Both the position numbers and the translations under genes were made by a program. A model generated the notes under the pieces. The model was not told the origin of the DNA. It made no database searches and was given only the letters and a program-made list of their open reading frames with translations. A stretch of DNA of 64,000 nt, taken from assembly GCF_001761365.1 (NCBI RefSeq), contig NZ_CP017477.1, positions 3,276,001-3,340,000 of the forward strand. Reading direction: 5' to 3'. Every line of letters starts with the position of its first letter. Positions within the stretch are counted from its first letter, which is position 1. The stretch is from Polaribacter vadi (GTDB lineage Bacteria; Bacteroidota; Bacteroidia; Flavobacteriales; Flavobacteriaceae). Of the stretch, positions 44,901 to 52,038 are shown in pieces.

Positions 44901-45769
44901 ATGCCAAAATAGGAAAAACTAGAATGCGTGTTGTTATAGAATATGATGATCCTTCAGATGGTTTTGGACTTGGAGCATGTGATTCTGATCAACTCTCAGA
45001 ATGGGGAGAAACTGAAGATTATTCAGTGACTATTTCCGAACTTTTTTCTGTTTTTACAGCTTCAGAATCTTGTCCAGATTCCAATGATGGACTTATTAAA
45101 ATAGAGGTAAATTTAGCTGATTATACGTATGTAGCAACAATAACTGGAGAAGCTACAAATATTTCTCAAAATATTCCAGCTACTGGTTTCGAATTTTCAA
45201 ATTTAGCTCCAGGAACTTATTTAGTTTGTATTAATATTGAAGAATTGGATGAAACTCAATGTTTTGAAGTTAACATAATTGAAGCAGCACCAATCTCTTT
45301 AAAGGTAACAGCAGAAAAAGAATCGAACAACTTTTCTTTTAAAATTGATGAAGGTACTCCACCATTTGAAGTTTTTATAAATGAAACCTTAGTTGGTATT
45401 ACAAGTCAAAAAGAATTTAATTTTGAGATTTTTGAAAGAGGTATTTTAAAAGTAAAAACAGCCAAAGATTGTGAAGGTATTTATGAAAAAAATATTGGCG
45501 ATTTATTATCAACAAATAACCCTGAGCTAAAATTATATCTATTAAAAAATCCTGTTAAAGACTTTATTGAAATTTATATTCCTGCTAGTATTGAAAGTAA
45601 AAATGTACAAGCTACAATTTTTGATATGACTGGTAAATTGCTTTACAAGCAAACAAACGCTATAGTTTCAGAAAAATTAACAATACCATTTAGTAACTTT
45701 TCCAAAGGAATTTATATTTTAAAATTATCTATAAAAGATGCTAAACCTATTAAAATATTAAAGCAATAA
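41978..45769 (+). CDS. Secreted reprolysin-type zinc metalloprotease with T9SS sorting domain
   Basis: A 1263-residue exported protease from ATG 41978 ('MKNRLSLLLFFAILCSSSSS', signal peptide; an ATG at 41957 adds seven residues). A propeptide (about 25-190) is followed by an M12B-like catalytic domain (about 200-430) with the zinc motif 'HELGHQFGATH' (about 351-361). Then come Ig/PKD-like and fibronectin III-like repeats (about 435-865), a GEVED domain (about 875-1015, 'DWNQDFQFDNDTERYDLG') and a C-terminal type A T9SS sorting domain ('LKNPVKDFIEIYIP ... KGIYILKL'). It is expected on the cell surface or in the medium. The next gene overlaps its stop. Confidence 0.92.
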   Translation: MKNRLSLLLFFAILCSSSSSYGQQLWHKQEKENTTIQKKATFQKKNFPSNYEIVTLNSGVFEGKLSRKSATFNTIIELPNADGSLSKFSIQENSNFDPILQAKFPNVKSYTAKGIDDESANAKISIGTDGFHAVIYSEAKETIYIDPYTKDKKEYIIYKKSSLNDVDLDFECQVEEAASKEFTNTDFSKNLNDGKLRTYRLALACSGEYAQFHLGASQQNIPSSASDQVKKAAVLSAMNTSLTRLNGVFERELSVKFELVSNNEDIIFLNPATDGMTDDDPDELIDEVQAICDAQIGNANYDIGHVFSTSGGTLSGLAGLGVVCITGQKARGVTGLGSPVGDPYDIDLVAHELGHQFGATHTQNNPCNRTNSTAIEPGSGSTIMGYAGICAPNVKSGNADGNSDDYFHAVSLTQIWAIIQSSGGCAVLTNTNNTAPTANAGLDYSIPKSTPFKLTGTGNDADGLNSLTYNWEQLDNEIATMPPEPTNLGGPTFRSLPSKSVPFRYFPALATVVSGSLVTTWEVVPSVERELNFSFVVRDNNVGGGSTARDDMKINVVDVTPFTVTAPNSAVVWNTGSTQTINWNQGVTNAAPINCATVNIKLSVDGGLTFPIILKSNTANDGTEEIIIPDNATSSARIMVEAADNIFYNINSTDFTINSLAPTFIVNNTDGLQSACNSGNQSINYNLNFDFVNGFSETVTLSSSGEPAGSNVSFSDSTINADGNVTMTISNFDDNTPQEYEIIVSSTSATITQTLKVDFRLSSADFSELTLSSPADNATGLNLVEELMWNNDSNATSYDVEIATDSEFSNVISTGNVIINSYTTTNLVGVTEYFWRVKPKNSCGEGDFSSVFSFTTKVAAYCASTFTDEAGGSEHITNVTFGSINNNSGNDTDDGYQDFTSINTNLLRGEDEQISVTFDTGGYQDHCYVFIDWNQDFQFDNDTERYDLGTKVDADGNYLTTNIDTATFTITVPNNAKIGKTRMRVVIEYDDPSDGFGLGACDSDQLSEWGETEDYSVTISELFSVFTASESCPDSNDGLIKIEVNLADYTYVATITGEATNISQNIPATGFEFSNLAPGTYLVCINIEELDETQCFEVNIIEAAPISLKVTAEKESNNFSFKIDEGTPPFEVFINETLVGITSQKEFNFEIFERGILKVKTAKDCEGIYEKNIGDLLSTNNPELKLYLLKNPVKDFIEIYIPASIESKNVQATIFDMTGKLLYKQTNAIVSEKLTIPFSNFSKGIYILKLSIKDAKPIKILKQ

Positions 45770-46446
45770 TGAGGTACTCAAAAAATATATTATTTCTGAT
45801 TTTTTTTAGTGTATTAGTGATGCAATGTTCTAAAAAATATGAAAATCAAGCGCCATCAGTGGTAACGCTTATTTTTCCTTCTGAAAATTTATTATGTATC
45901 GATAATACTGTAGATTTTAATTGGAGTGATGCAATTGACCCAGAATCGAATGAAATTGAATACAAAATTACGGTTGCAACAGATAGAGGTTTAACGAACA
46001 TTGTAGAAAGTAGAACCGTAATTGCTAGTCAAATTACTTTTAATTTAGAGAAAGCTACTGCCTATTATTGGAAAGTAGATGCGTTAGATATCGATAATAA
46101 TTTAGGAACCTCATCAGAAACGTATGCTTTTTATACACAAGGAACTGTTACAGAAAATTATGCACCATTTTCACCTAAAGTAATCACGCCAGAAAATAAT
46201 ACTATTGTAAATGCTGGTACTATTTTTTTACGTTGGATTGCAGAAGATATTAATACAACAGACGTTTTAACCTACGAACTTTATTTTGGAGAAAATGATA
46301 ATTTAATGTTGATTGAAAATGATTTAAACTCACAAAACTATGAAATTACTGCAGAAACTGGTAAGACATATTCTTGGCAAGTAAATGTTAAAGATCAAAA
46401 TGGCGCAAAATCTATTGGGCAAGTTTGGACGTTTAGTGTGAATTAA
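45769..46446 (+). CDS. Fibronectin III-like lipoprotein coupled to the protease
   Basis: A 225-residue lipoprotein (lipobox 'VMQC') with two fibronectin III-like domains, 'FNWSDAIDPESNEIEYKITVATD ... AYYWKVDALD' and 'LRWIAEDINTTDVLTYELYFGE ... YSWQVNVKD'. These resemble the fibronectin-like module in the upstream protease. The ATG overlaps the protease stop (TAATG at 45767-45771), so translation is coupled. A role in anchoring or assisting the protease is inferred from this; the function is unknown. Confidence 0.82.
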   Translation: MRYSKNILFLIFFSVLVMQCSKKYENQAPSVVTLIFPSENLLCIDNTVDFNWSDAIDPESNEIEYKITVATDRGLTNIVESRTVIASQITFNLEKATAYYWKVDALDIDNNLGTSSETYAFYTQGTVTENYAPFSPKVITPENNTIVNAGTIFLRWIAEDINTTDVLTYELYFGENDNLMLIENDLNSQNYEITAETGKTYSWQVNVKDQNGAKSIGQVWTFSVN

Positions 46447-46485
46447 GAAACTTGCAAATTTTAAAAAAAAAGCCTCATTTTTATG

Positions 46486-46500
46486 CTGAATTTATTTCAG
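46486..46500. repeat. Palindromic repeat, copy 2 (CTGAATTTATTTCAG)
   Basis: Exact 15-nt match to the core at 13979-13993. It lies 40 nt after the lipoprotein stop, flanked by A-runs, and could act as a weak terminator. Confidence 0.6.
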
Positions 46501-46571
46501 TAAAAAAAAATAATGTTAAAATTTAGGTTTGTATTATAAGTTACATTGCTTTTAGAAAAAAATCCTCCAAT

Positions 46572-47081
46572 ATGAAAAAAATAAACAACTTCACTACAAA
46601 ATTACCCTTTTACATTTTAATTTTTTTTACAGCTATTTTTCTCCAAAGTTGCGAACTTTTTGGTGACGATAATGATGATGCTCCAAAATTACCAGAAGCC
46701 ACACAAACAGGAGCAAATACTTTTGCTTTTAAAGTAAATGGTAAAGTTATAAATGTTACAAATACTTCTAAACAAACTGCTATATATCAAAATGAATTTA
46801 TCCAATTTGGTGCAGGAGGGGTTTATATAATAATTGAAAATCCTTTAGAAATAAATAAAAACTACTTATTAAAAGGAAAATCTAGCTATTATGTTGACCC
46901 AAACCCAGAATTAGGATGTCATTACGAATTTGAAGACTCTTATGAAGGTCATGTTGTTTTTACAAAAATAGACAGAACTAATTATATAGTATCTGGAACT
47001 TTTGAGTTTTCAACAAAAACAGATAATTGTGATGATATTAGAATCACACAAGGTGTTTTTGATATGAGATATATTCCTTAA
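46572..47081 (+). CDS. Hypothetical lipoprotein
   Basis: A 169-residue lipoprotein with lipobox 'LQSC' after a hydrophobic segment, followed by a short acidic linker ('GDDNDDAPKLPEATQTGANT'). The rest is a beta-rich domain ('FAFKVNGKVINVTNTS ... DMRYIP') typical of small Bacteroidota lipoproteins of the DUF6252 kind; that link is from memory and weak. Function unknown. Placed downstream of the protease-lipoprotein pair on the same strand, 125 nt away. Confidence 0.7.
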   Translation: MKKINNFTTKLPFYILIFFTAIFLQSCELFGDDNDDAPKLPEATQTGANTFAFKVNGKVINVTNTSKQTAIYQNEFIQFGAGGVYIIIENPLEINKNYLLKGKSSYYVDPNPELGCHYEFEDSYEGHVVFTKIDRTNYIVSGTFEFSTKTDNCDDIRITQGVFDMRYIP

Positions 47082-47121
47082 AATAAAAAACTAATTATTA
47101 ACTTTTCTAAAATTAAACCCT

Positions 47122-47196
47122 ATGAAAAAATTTATTCTTTCAGGCATATTTTGTATGCTCTTATTTCAAGTAAAAAAAGCGTATCATTTTTTTTGA
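47122..47196 (+). CDS. 24-codon ORF resembling an orphan signal peptide
   Basis: ATG 47122, TGA 47194-47196. It begins 'MKKFILSGIFCMLLFQVKKA', a good signal-peptide-like sequence, then runs straight into the 15-bp terminator stem at 47172. It may be the remnant of a deleted secreted-protein gene or a small membrane peptide. There is no independent sign that it is translated. Confidence 0.3.
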   Translation: MKKFILSGIFCMLLFQVKKAYHFF

Positions 47197-47208
47197 TACG
47201 CTTTTTTT
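47172..47208. terminator. Bidirectional terminator
   Basis: A perfect 15-bp stem (47172-47186 with 47194-47208, loop T7) with A7 at one end and T7 at the other. It separates the + strand lipoprotein genes from the minus-strand pruA. Confidence 0.88.
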
Positions 47209-47225
47209 ATATAATTAATTTCAGA

Positions 47226-48851
47226 TTACCCTAAGAAAGGATATTTATAATCTTGAGGAGTAACAAAAGTTTCCTTTATCAACCTTACAGACGTCCATCT
47301 TAATAAGTTTTGTGCAGAACCAGCTTTGTCATTAGTTCCAGATGCTCTTGCACCACCAAAAGGTTGTTGTCCAACAACAGCTCCAGTTGGTTTGTCATTA
47401 ATATAGAAGTTTCCAGCAGCGTTTTCTAATGCCTTAGATGCTTTTTCAACAATGTATCTATCAGTAGAGAAAATAGCACCTGTTAAAGCATATTCTGTAG
47501 ATTCATCTACTAACTTTAAAGAAGCTTCCCACTCTAAATCTTCATAAATATAAATGGTAATTACAGGACCAAAAAGTTCTGTAGTCATGGTTTCATATGT
47601 TGGAGTTTTTGCTAAAATTACAGTTGGTTCAATAAAATAACCTTTCGATTTATCATGATTTCCACCAATAATAACTTCGGCATTTACATCTGCTTTAGCA
47701 GCATCAATATATTTTGCAATTTTATCAAAAGAACCTTCATGAATAACTGCGTTTACAAAGTTTTTTGTATCATCAGGAGCACCCATTTTTAATTCTGATG
47801 TTTGAGCAACTAAATACTTTTTTACTTCAGCCCACATGGAAGCTGGAATATAAGCACGTGAAGCAGCAGAACATTTTTGACCTTGATACTCAAAAGCACC
47901 TCTTGTAATTGCTGTTGCAACTTGTAAAGGAAATGCAGAAGTATGTGCCCAAATAAAATCTTTTCCACCAGTTTCACCTACAATTCTTGGGTAGGTTTTA
48001 TAGTTATGAATATTGTTACCAATTTGTTGCCAAAGATTTTTGAAAACAGTTGTAGAACCTGTAAAATGCAAACCAGAAAAATCTGGTGATGCTAAAACAG
48101 TATCAGAAATCATAACAGGATCTCCATAAACAACATTAATAACACCATCTGGCAAACCAGCTTCTTTAAATAAATCTACAATAACTTGTGCAGAATATGC
48201 TTGATGATCAGAAGGTTTCCAAACTACAACATTACCCATTAAAGCTGCTGCTGCTGGTAAATTTGCTGCAATAGATGTAAAGTTAAAAGGCGAAATTGCA
48301 TAGACAAAACCTTCTAAAGGTCTGTACTCAACTCTGTTCCAAATTCCTGGTGCAGAAGCTGGCTGATCTTTAAAAATATCAGTCATATATTGTACATTAA
48401 ACCTAAAGAAATCGATCATTTCACAAGCAGCATCAATTTCTGCTTGAAATACATTTTTAGATTGTGCTAGCATTGTAGCAGCATTCATTTTTGCTCTATA
48501 AGGTCCTGCTAAAAGTTCAGCAGCCTTTAAAAAAATAGATGCTCTTTCCATCCAAGAAACGCTAGACCAAGCTTCTCTTGCAGCCAAAGCTGTAGAAATT
48601 GCTTCATCTACATGTTTTTTTTCAGCTACATGATAATGACCCACAACATGTTTATGATCATGAGGAGGTGTAATATTTCTAGTATTTCCTGTTCTAACTT
48701 CCTTTCCATTAATATACATAGGAATATCTGCAGATCCTTTATACATTTCTTTATAAGTTGCTAAAACTTCTTTTAATTCTGGTGAACCAGGTTTGTAATC
48801 TTTTACGGGTTCATTAACTGCTATTGGAACATTGAAAAATCCTCTTGCCAT
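47226..48851 (-). CDS. pruA: L-glutamate gamma-semialdehyde dehydrogenase
   Basis: A 541-residue delta-1-pyrroline-5-carboxylate dehydrogenase, which oxidises glutamate semialdehyde to glutamate in proline degradation. Visible motifs: 'SPFNFTSIAANLPAAAALMGN', the Glu in 'VGETGGKDF', the catalytic Cys in 'YQGQKCSAASRAY' and 'TTELFGPVITIYIYED'. Length matches the mono-functional PruA of Bacteroidota. Proline dehydrogenase is not in the window. It is divergent from the NRDE gene. Confidence 0.95.
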   Translation of the reverse strand: MARGFFNVPIAVNEPVKDYKPGSPELKEVLATYKEMYKGSADIPMYINGKEVRTGNTRNITPPHDHKHVVGHYHVAEKKHVDEAISTALAAREAWSSVSWMERASIFLKAAELLAGPYRAKMNAATMLAQSKNVFQAEIDAACEMIDFFRFNVQYMTDIFKDQPASAPGIWNRVEYRPLEGFVYAISPFNFTSIAANLPAAAALMGNVVVWKPSDHQAYSAQVIVDLFKEAGLPDGVINVVYGDPVMISDTVLASPDFSGLHFTGSTTVFKNLWQQIGNNIHNYKTYPRIVGETGGKDFIWAHTSAFPLQVATAITRGAFEYQGQKCSAASRAYIPASMWAEVKKYLVAQTSELKMGAPDDTKNFVNAVIHEGSFDKIAKYIDAAKADVNAEVIIGGNHDKSKGYFIEPTVILAKTPTYETMTTELFGPVITIYIYEDLEWEASLKLVDESTEYALTGAIFSTDRYIVEKASKALENAAGNFYINDKPTGAVVGQQPFGGARASGTNDKAGSAQNLLRWTSVRLIKETFVTPQDYKYPFLG

Positions 48852-48950
48852 TTCTGTACGGTTTTAATTTGTCTAATTTTTTAAAGTTGTAAAGTTACAA
48901 ATTTTATAAATCGATTTTGTAATTTTGAAAACCAAATTTCTGAGCAATAA

Positions 48951-49649
48951 ATGTGTACAGTAACTTATCTTCCATTACCTAATAATAACTTTATTTTAAC
49001 TTCTAATAGAGATGAAACTCCTTTAAGAAAAACAATTCCACCAAAAACTTATATAGAAAATGATGCAGAATTAACCTACCCAAAAGATGAATTAGCAGGA
49101 GGAACTTGGATTGGAATTAGCAATAAAAATAGATTGGTTTGTCTTTTAAATGGCGAATTTAAAAAACACATTCGAAATACTTATTATAAAATGAGTAGAG
49201 GTATTATTGTTAAAAATATCCTTTCAGCTGAGGATGCTGTTTCTTATATACATGATTTTAATTTTGATGAAATTGAACCATTTACAATTGTGTTAGTAGA
49301 TTGGAATCATCAATTAGAGACCTATGAATTTGTTTGGGATGGACAAACGAAACACTTCACAAAATTAGCACAAGAACCAAGAATTTGGTCATCCTCTCCT
49401 TTGTATACAGATGATATAAAACAATTACGTAACGAATGGTTTGAGAATTGGTTAGCTGATAATAATAAATTTACTCAAGAAAAAATTCTAGAGTTTCATA
49501 AAAATGATACATTAGGAAGTCCAGAAAATTCTATTAAAATGAAACGTTCTTTTCTGGAAACTGTGAGTATTACATCCATAGAAAAAAATGGGAATAATAT
49601 GTCTATGGAGTATTTAGATGTTTTGAATAGCGATTATGAAAAAAAATAA
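48951..49649 (+). CDS. NRDE-family (TANGO2-like) protein
   Basis: A 232-residue protein. It begins 'MCTVTYLPLPNNNFILTSNRDE', which contains the conserved Cys2 and the NRDE motif of the family. 'LAGGTWIGISNKNRLVCLLNG' is also typical. Members have an N-terminal-nucleophile-like fold; human TANGO2 relates to lipid and haem handling, but the bacterial role is not established. No signal peptide. It stands alone between pruA and a region of gene remnants. Confidence 0.85.
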   Translation: MCTVTYLPLPNNNFILTSNRDETPLRKTIPPKTYIENDAELTYPKDELAGGTWIGISNKNRLVCLLNGEFKKHIRNTYYKMSRGIIVKNILSAEDAVSYIHDFNFDEIEPFTIVLVDWNHQLETYEFVWDGQTKHFTKLAQEPRIWSSSPLYTDDIKQLRNEWFENWLADNNKFTQEKILEFHKNDTLGSPENSIKMKRSFLETVSITSIEKNGNNMSMEYLDVLNSDYEKK

Positions 49650-49756
49650 ATTACTTTAATTATATGTTCTAATTATCAAACATCAACTAAAACTTCTTTA
49701 GCATAAGTTCAGTTAAATAAACAAATTTAAAACGTATAGATATTTTTTAAAATTTA

Positions 49757-50017
49757 TCAAAAGGAGAACTCTGCTGGTTTTTCTAGTTTTCTGAATTTAA
49801 CTCTTTTTAAAATAACAAGTTGGTTTATTTTTATCACTTTTAAAAGCACTTTAAAATTACACATCTTAATAGTAAGATGCTATGTAATATCTTTTTCACC
49901 AATTAACAAATTTGATATTTTTAATGAAGTATTTTTAAAACTTAATTCGTTTTTCATTTCCAAACTTTTTATTATTTCTTTAAAAAATCTCCTAATTTCT
50001 TGCTCTTTTAGATAATC
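49757..50017 (-). pseudogene. Gene remnant on the minus strand (in-frame stop)
   Basis: One minus-strand frame from 50017 to a TGA at 49757-49759 reads as protein except for a TAG at 49880-49882. It begins 'DYLKEQEIRRFFKEIIKSLE', continues after the stop with 'HLTIKMCNFKVLL' and ends 'KFRKLEKPAEFSF'. Immediately upstream, another frame reads 'YKLTSFTKFSISFK', suggesting a frameshift as well. I do not recognise the family. It may be a decayed gene or chance. Confidence 0.35.
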
Positions 50018-50167
50018 TTAAAACTTATCGAAAACTTGGTAAAACTAGTAAGCTTATACTATTATTTTTCTATTTTGTAATTTAATTGTTTTTTTTAATT
50101 GCATCCATAATTACTTTAATTGAGTTAATATTAGAAAGATAATACTCATAATTTGCTAGGTAAATAA

Positions 50168-50263
50168 GCTCTTTATGAAAAAAATAACCCAAACCTAACA
50201 GAACTAAACCCAGAAAATCTATCCGAAGACGAAAAAATAATTTTAAATGCCATGAATTTATAA
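50168..50263 (+). pseudogene. 3' remnant of a gene upstream of the Mo-hydroxylase
   Basis: The + frame 50168-50263 reads 'ALYEKNNPNLTELNP' and ends 'SEDEKIILNAMNL' with TAA at 50261-50263. It looks like a C-terminus, but the frame is closed upstream by a TAA at 50165-50167 and further stops. It is adjacent to the Tat-signal remnant that follows. Family unknown. Confidence 0.35.
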
Positions 50264-50384
50264 GGGAGTTCCAAGAAGAAAGTTTCTGAAACAAGTTTCG
50301 TTGGCAGGTGTTGGCTCTTTTGCTTTAACTTTATTTACATCATAAATCTTTGCTAATACAGTTCCAAATTTAACAGAAAATACA
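50256..50384 (+). pseudogene. Severed Tat signal peptide of the [2Fe-2S] subunit
   Basis: In the same frame as the downstream iron-sulfur subunit, 50256-50342 reads 'IYKGVPRRKFLKQVSL' and then 'AGVGSFALTLFTS', a twin-arginine signal (RRKFLK plus hydrophobic core). A TAA at 50343-50345 follows, then 'IFANTVPNLTENT' up to the GTG at 50385. There is no start codon in frame before the RR; an ATG at 50252 is one base out of frame. Two lesions thus separate signal and enzyme. Confidence 0.7.
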
Positions 50385-50975
50385 GTGGCTATGCTCAATG
50401 AAATAAAAGTAAACTTAAAAATTAATGATACTCTAAAAACAATACATGTAGACTCTAGAAGAAGCTTGTTAGATGCTTTAAGAGAAACTTTAGGGTTAAC
50501 AGGAACTAAGAAGGGATGTGATCATGGACAGTGTGGAGCTTGCACTGTTATTATTGATGGAAAACGAAATCTTTCTTGTTTAACTTTAACTGCAACTTGC
50601 GAAAATAAAGAAATAACAACCATAGAGGGTTTAGCAAAAAATGGAGAAATGCACCCAATGCAAAAAGCATTTTTAAAACACGATGGTTTTCAATGTGGTT
50701 ATTGTACACCAGGTCAAATTTGTTCTACAGTTGCGCTTTTAGAGGAAGCAAAAAATGGTGAAGCAAGTTATGTTACTAAAAACCTGAAAGATATTGATAA
50801 CAACATTAATTTATCTGAAGAAGAAATTAGAGAGCGAATGTCTGGAAATATCTGTAGATGTGGTGCGTATAATAATATTATTCAGGCTTTCAAAGAAGTT
50901 TATTCTGGAGATGATGAAATGCCAACTTGGGAATTTGCCACAAAAGCGCAAATGGAAAAAGCTAAAAATGCCTAG
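50385..50975 (+). CDS. Molybdenum hydroxylase [2Fe-2S] subunit (PaoA/YagT-like)
   Basis: The open frame runs from GTG 50385 (or ATG 50391, 'MLNEIKVNLKIND') and gives about 196 residues. The plant-type ferredoxin domain has Cys45, 50, 53 and 65 ('CDHGQCGAC'), and the second [2Fe-2S] domain has 'FQCGYCTPGQIC' (Cys104, 107) and 'GNICRCGAYNN'. It passes electrons from the Mo-cofactor subunit to FAD in xanthine-dehydrogenase-type enzymes. Relatives of this branch carry a Tat signal; here that signal is cut off by a stop codon at 50343. It is followed at 48 nt by the FAD subunit. Confidence 0.93.
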   Translation: MAMLNEIKVNLKINDTLKTIHVDSRRSLLDALRETLGLTGTKKGCDHGQCGACTVIIDGKRNLSCLTLTATCENKEITTIEGLAKNGEMHPMQKAFLKHDGFQCGYCTPGQICSTVALLEEAKNGEASYVTKNLKDIDNNINLSEEEIRERMSGNICRCGAYNNIIQAFKEVYSGDDEMPTWEFATKAQMEKAKNA

Positions 50976-51023
50976 CAGATTAGCAGTTTTGAAAAAAGCA
51001 TAAATCATATTTAAAAAATAGCA

Positions 51024-52010
51024 ATGAGACCATTTACATATACAGGAGTAGAAAATAAAGAGCAAGCATTAAATGTATTTACCGAAAAATCCCATTATTT
51101 GTCTGGTGGAACAAATTTGGTAGATTTAATGAAAGAAGATGTTGAGAAACCAGAGCAGTTAATTTACGTGTTAAACTTAGATTATAAAGATGTTAAGCAA
51201 AATGATGATGGCAGTTTAACACTTGGTGCAATGTTAAGTAATGCTGAAACTGCTAACCATAAATTGGTAAGAACAAAATACCCATTATTATCTATGGCAA
51301 TGCTTTCTGCAGCAACTGCTCAAATTAGAAATATGGCAACAAATGGGGGTAATTTATTACAACGAACACGTTGTCCTTATTTTTTTGAGACTTCCATGCC
51401 ATGTAATAAAAGAGAACCAGGTTCTGGTTGTGGAGCACTAAAAGGTATAAATTCCAAACACGCTATTTTTGGATATAGTGAATCTTGTATTGCTACTCAT
51501 CCTTCTGATATGTGTGTTGCATTAGCAGCAATTGGTGCAACTGTTGAAGTTCAAAAGGTAAATGGCTCATCTAGAATGATAAATTTTACAGATTTCCATA
51601 GATTACCAAAAAACAATCCAGAAAAGGATACTAATTTAATTAAAGGCGAATTAATTACTGAAATTCATTTACCCAAATCAAAATTTGCAGACAATTATTA
51701 TTATCTAAAAATTAGAGAACGTTCAAGTTATGCGTTTGCATTAATTTCAGTAGCTGCAGGATTAGAAATAAAAAATGGTATAATTAAAAGTATAGGATTG
51801 GCTATTGGAGGTGTAGCACATAAACCTTGGAAATTATTTAAAGCAGAAGATTTTTTAACTAATAAAAAACCAACAAAAGAAAATTTTGAAATTGCTGCGG
51901 ATTTAGAAATGAAAGATGCAAAACCTTTTGAAGGAAATAAGTATAAAGTAAAAATGGGTAAAAAAGCAATTGTAAGGGCGTTAAACCAAGCGTTAGTTAG
52001 AGAGGCTTAA
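51024..52010 (+). CDS. Molybdenum hydroxylase FAD subunit with [4Fe-4S] insertion (PaoB/YagS-like)
   Basis: A 328-residue FAD-binding subunit. The PCMH-type FAD domain includes 'YLSGGTNLVDLMKEDV' and 'ATNGGNLLQRTRCPYF'. Four cysteines in 'RTRC', 'MPCNK', 'GSGCGAL' and 'SESC' match those that bind the extra [4Fe-4S] cluster in E. coli PaoB. The C-terminal CO_deh_flav_C domain is present. It has no signal peptide, as expected for a subunit exported with a Tat-tagged partner. Confidence 0.92.
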   Translation: MRPFTYTGVENKEQALNVFTEKSHYLSGGTNLVDLMKEDVEKPEQLIYVLNLDYKDVKQNDDGSLTLGAMLSNAETANHKLVRTKYPLLSMAMLSAATAQIRNMATNGGNLLQRTRCPYFFETSMPCNKREPGSGCGALKGINSKHAIFGYSESCIATHPSDMCVALAAIGATVEVQKVNGSSRMINFTDFHRLPKNNPEKDTNLIKGELITEIHLPKSKFADNYYYLKIRERSSYAFALISVAAGLEIKNGIIKSIGLAIGGVAHKPWKLFKAEDFLTNKKPTKENFEIAADLEMKDAKPFEGNKYKVKMGKKAIVRALNQALVREA

Positions 52011-52038
52011 AAAAAAATCCATTTTAATAGAATTTAGT

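Noticed and set aside
50082-50294. Minus-strand 70-codon ORF between the NRDE gene and the molybdenum hydroxylase
   Set aside because: It is antisense to a protein-like + strand frame and to the Tat-signal remnant, and its residue pattern (runs of L, F, Y) is typical of antisense reading of AT-rich coding DNA.
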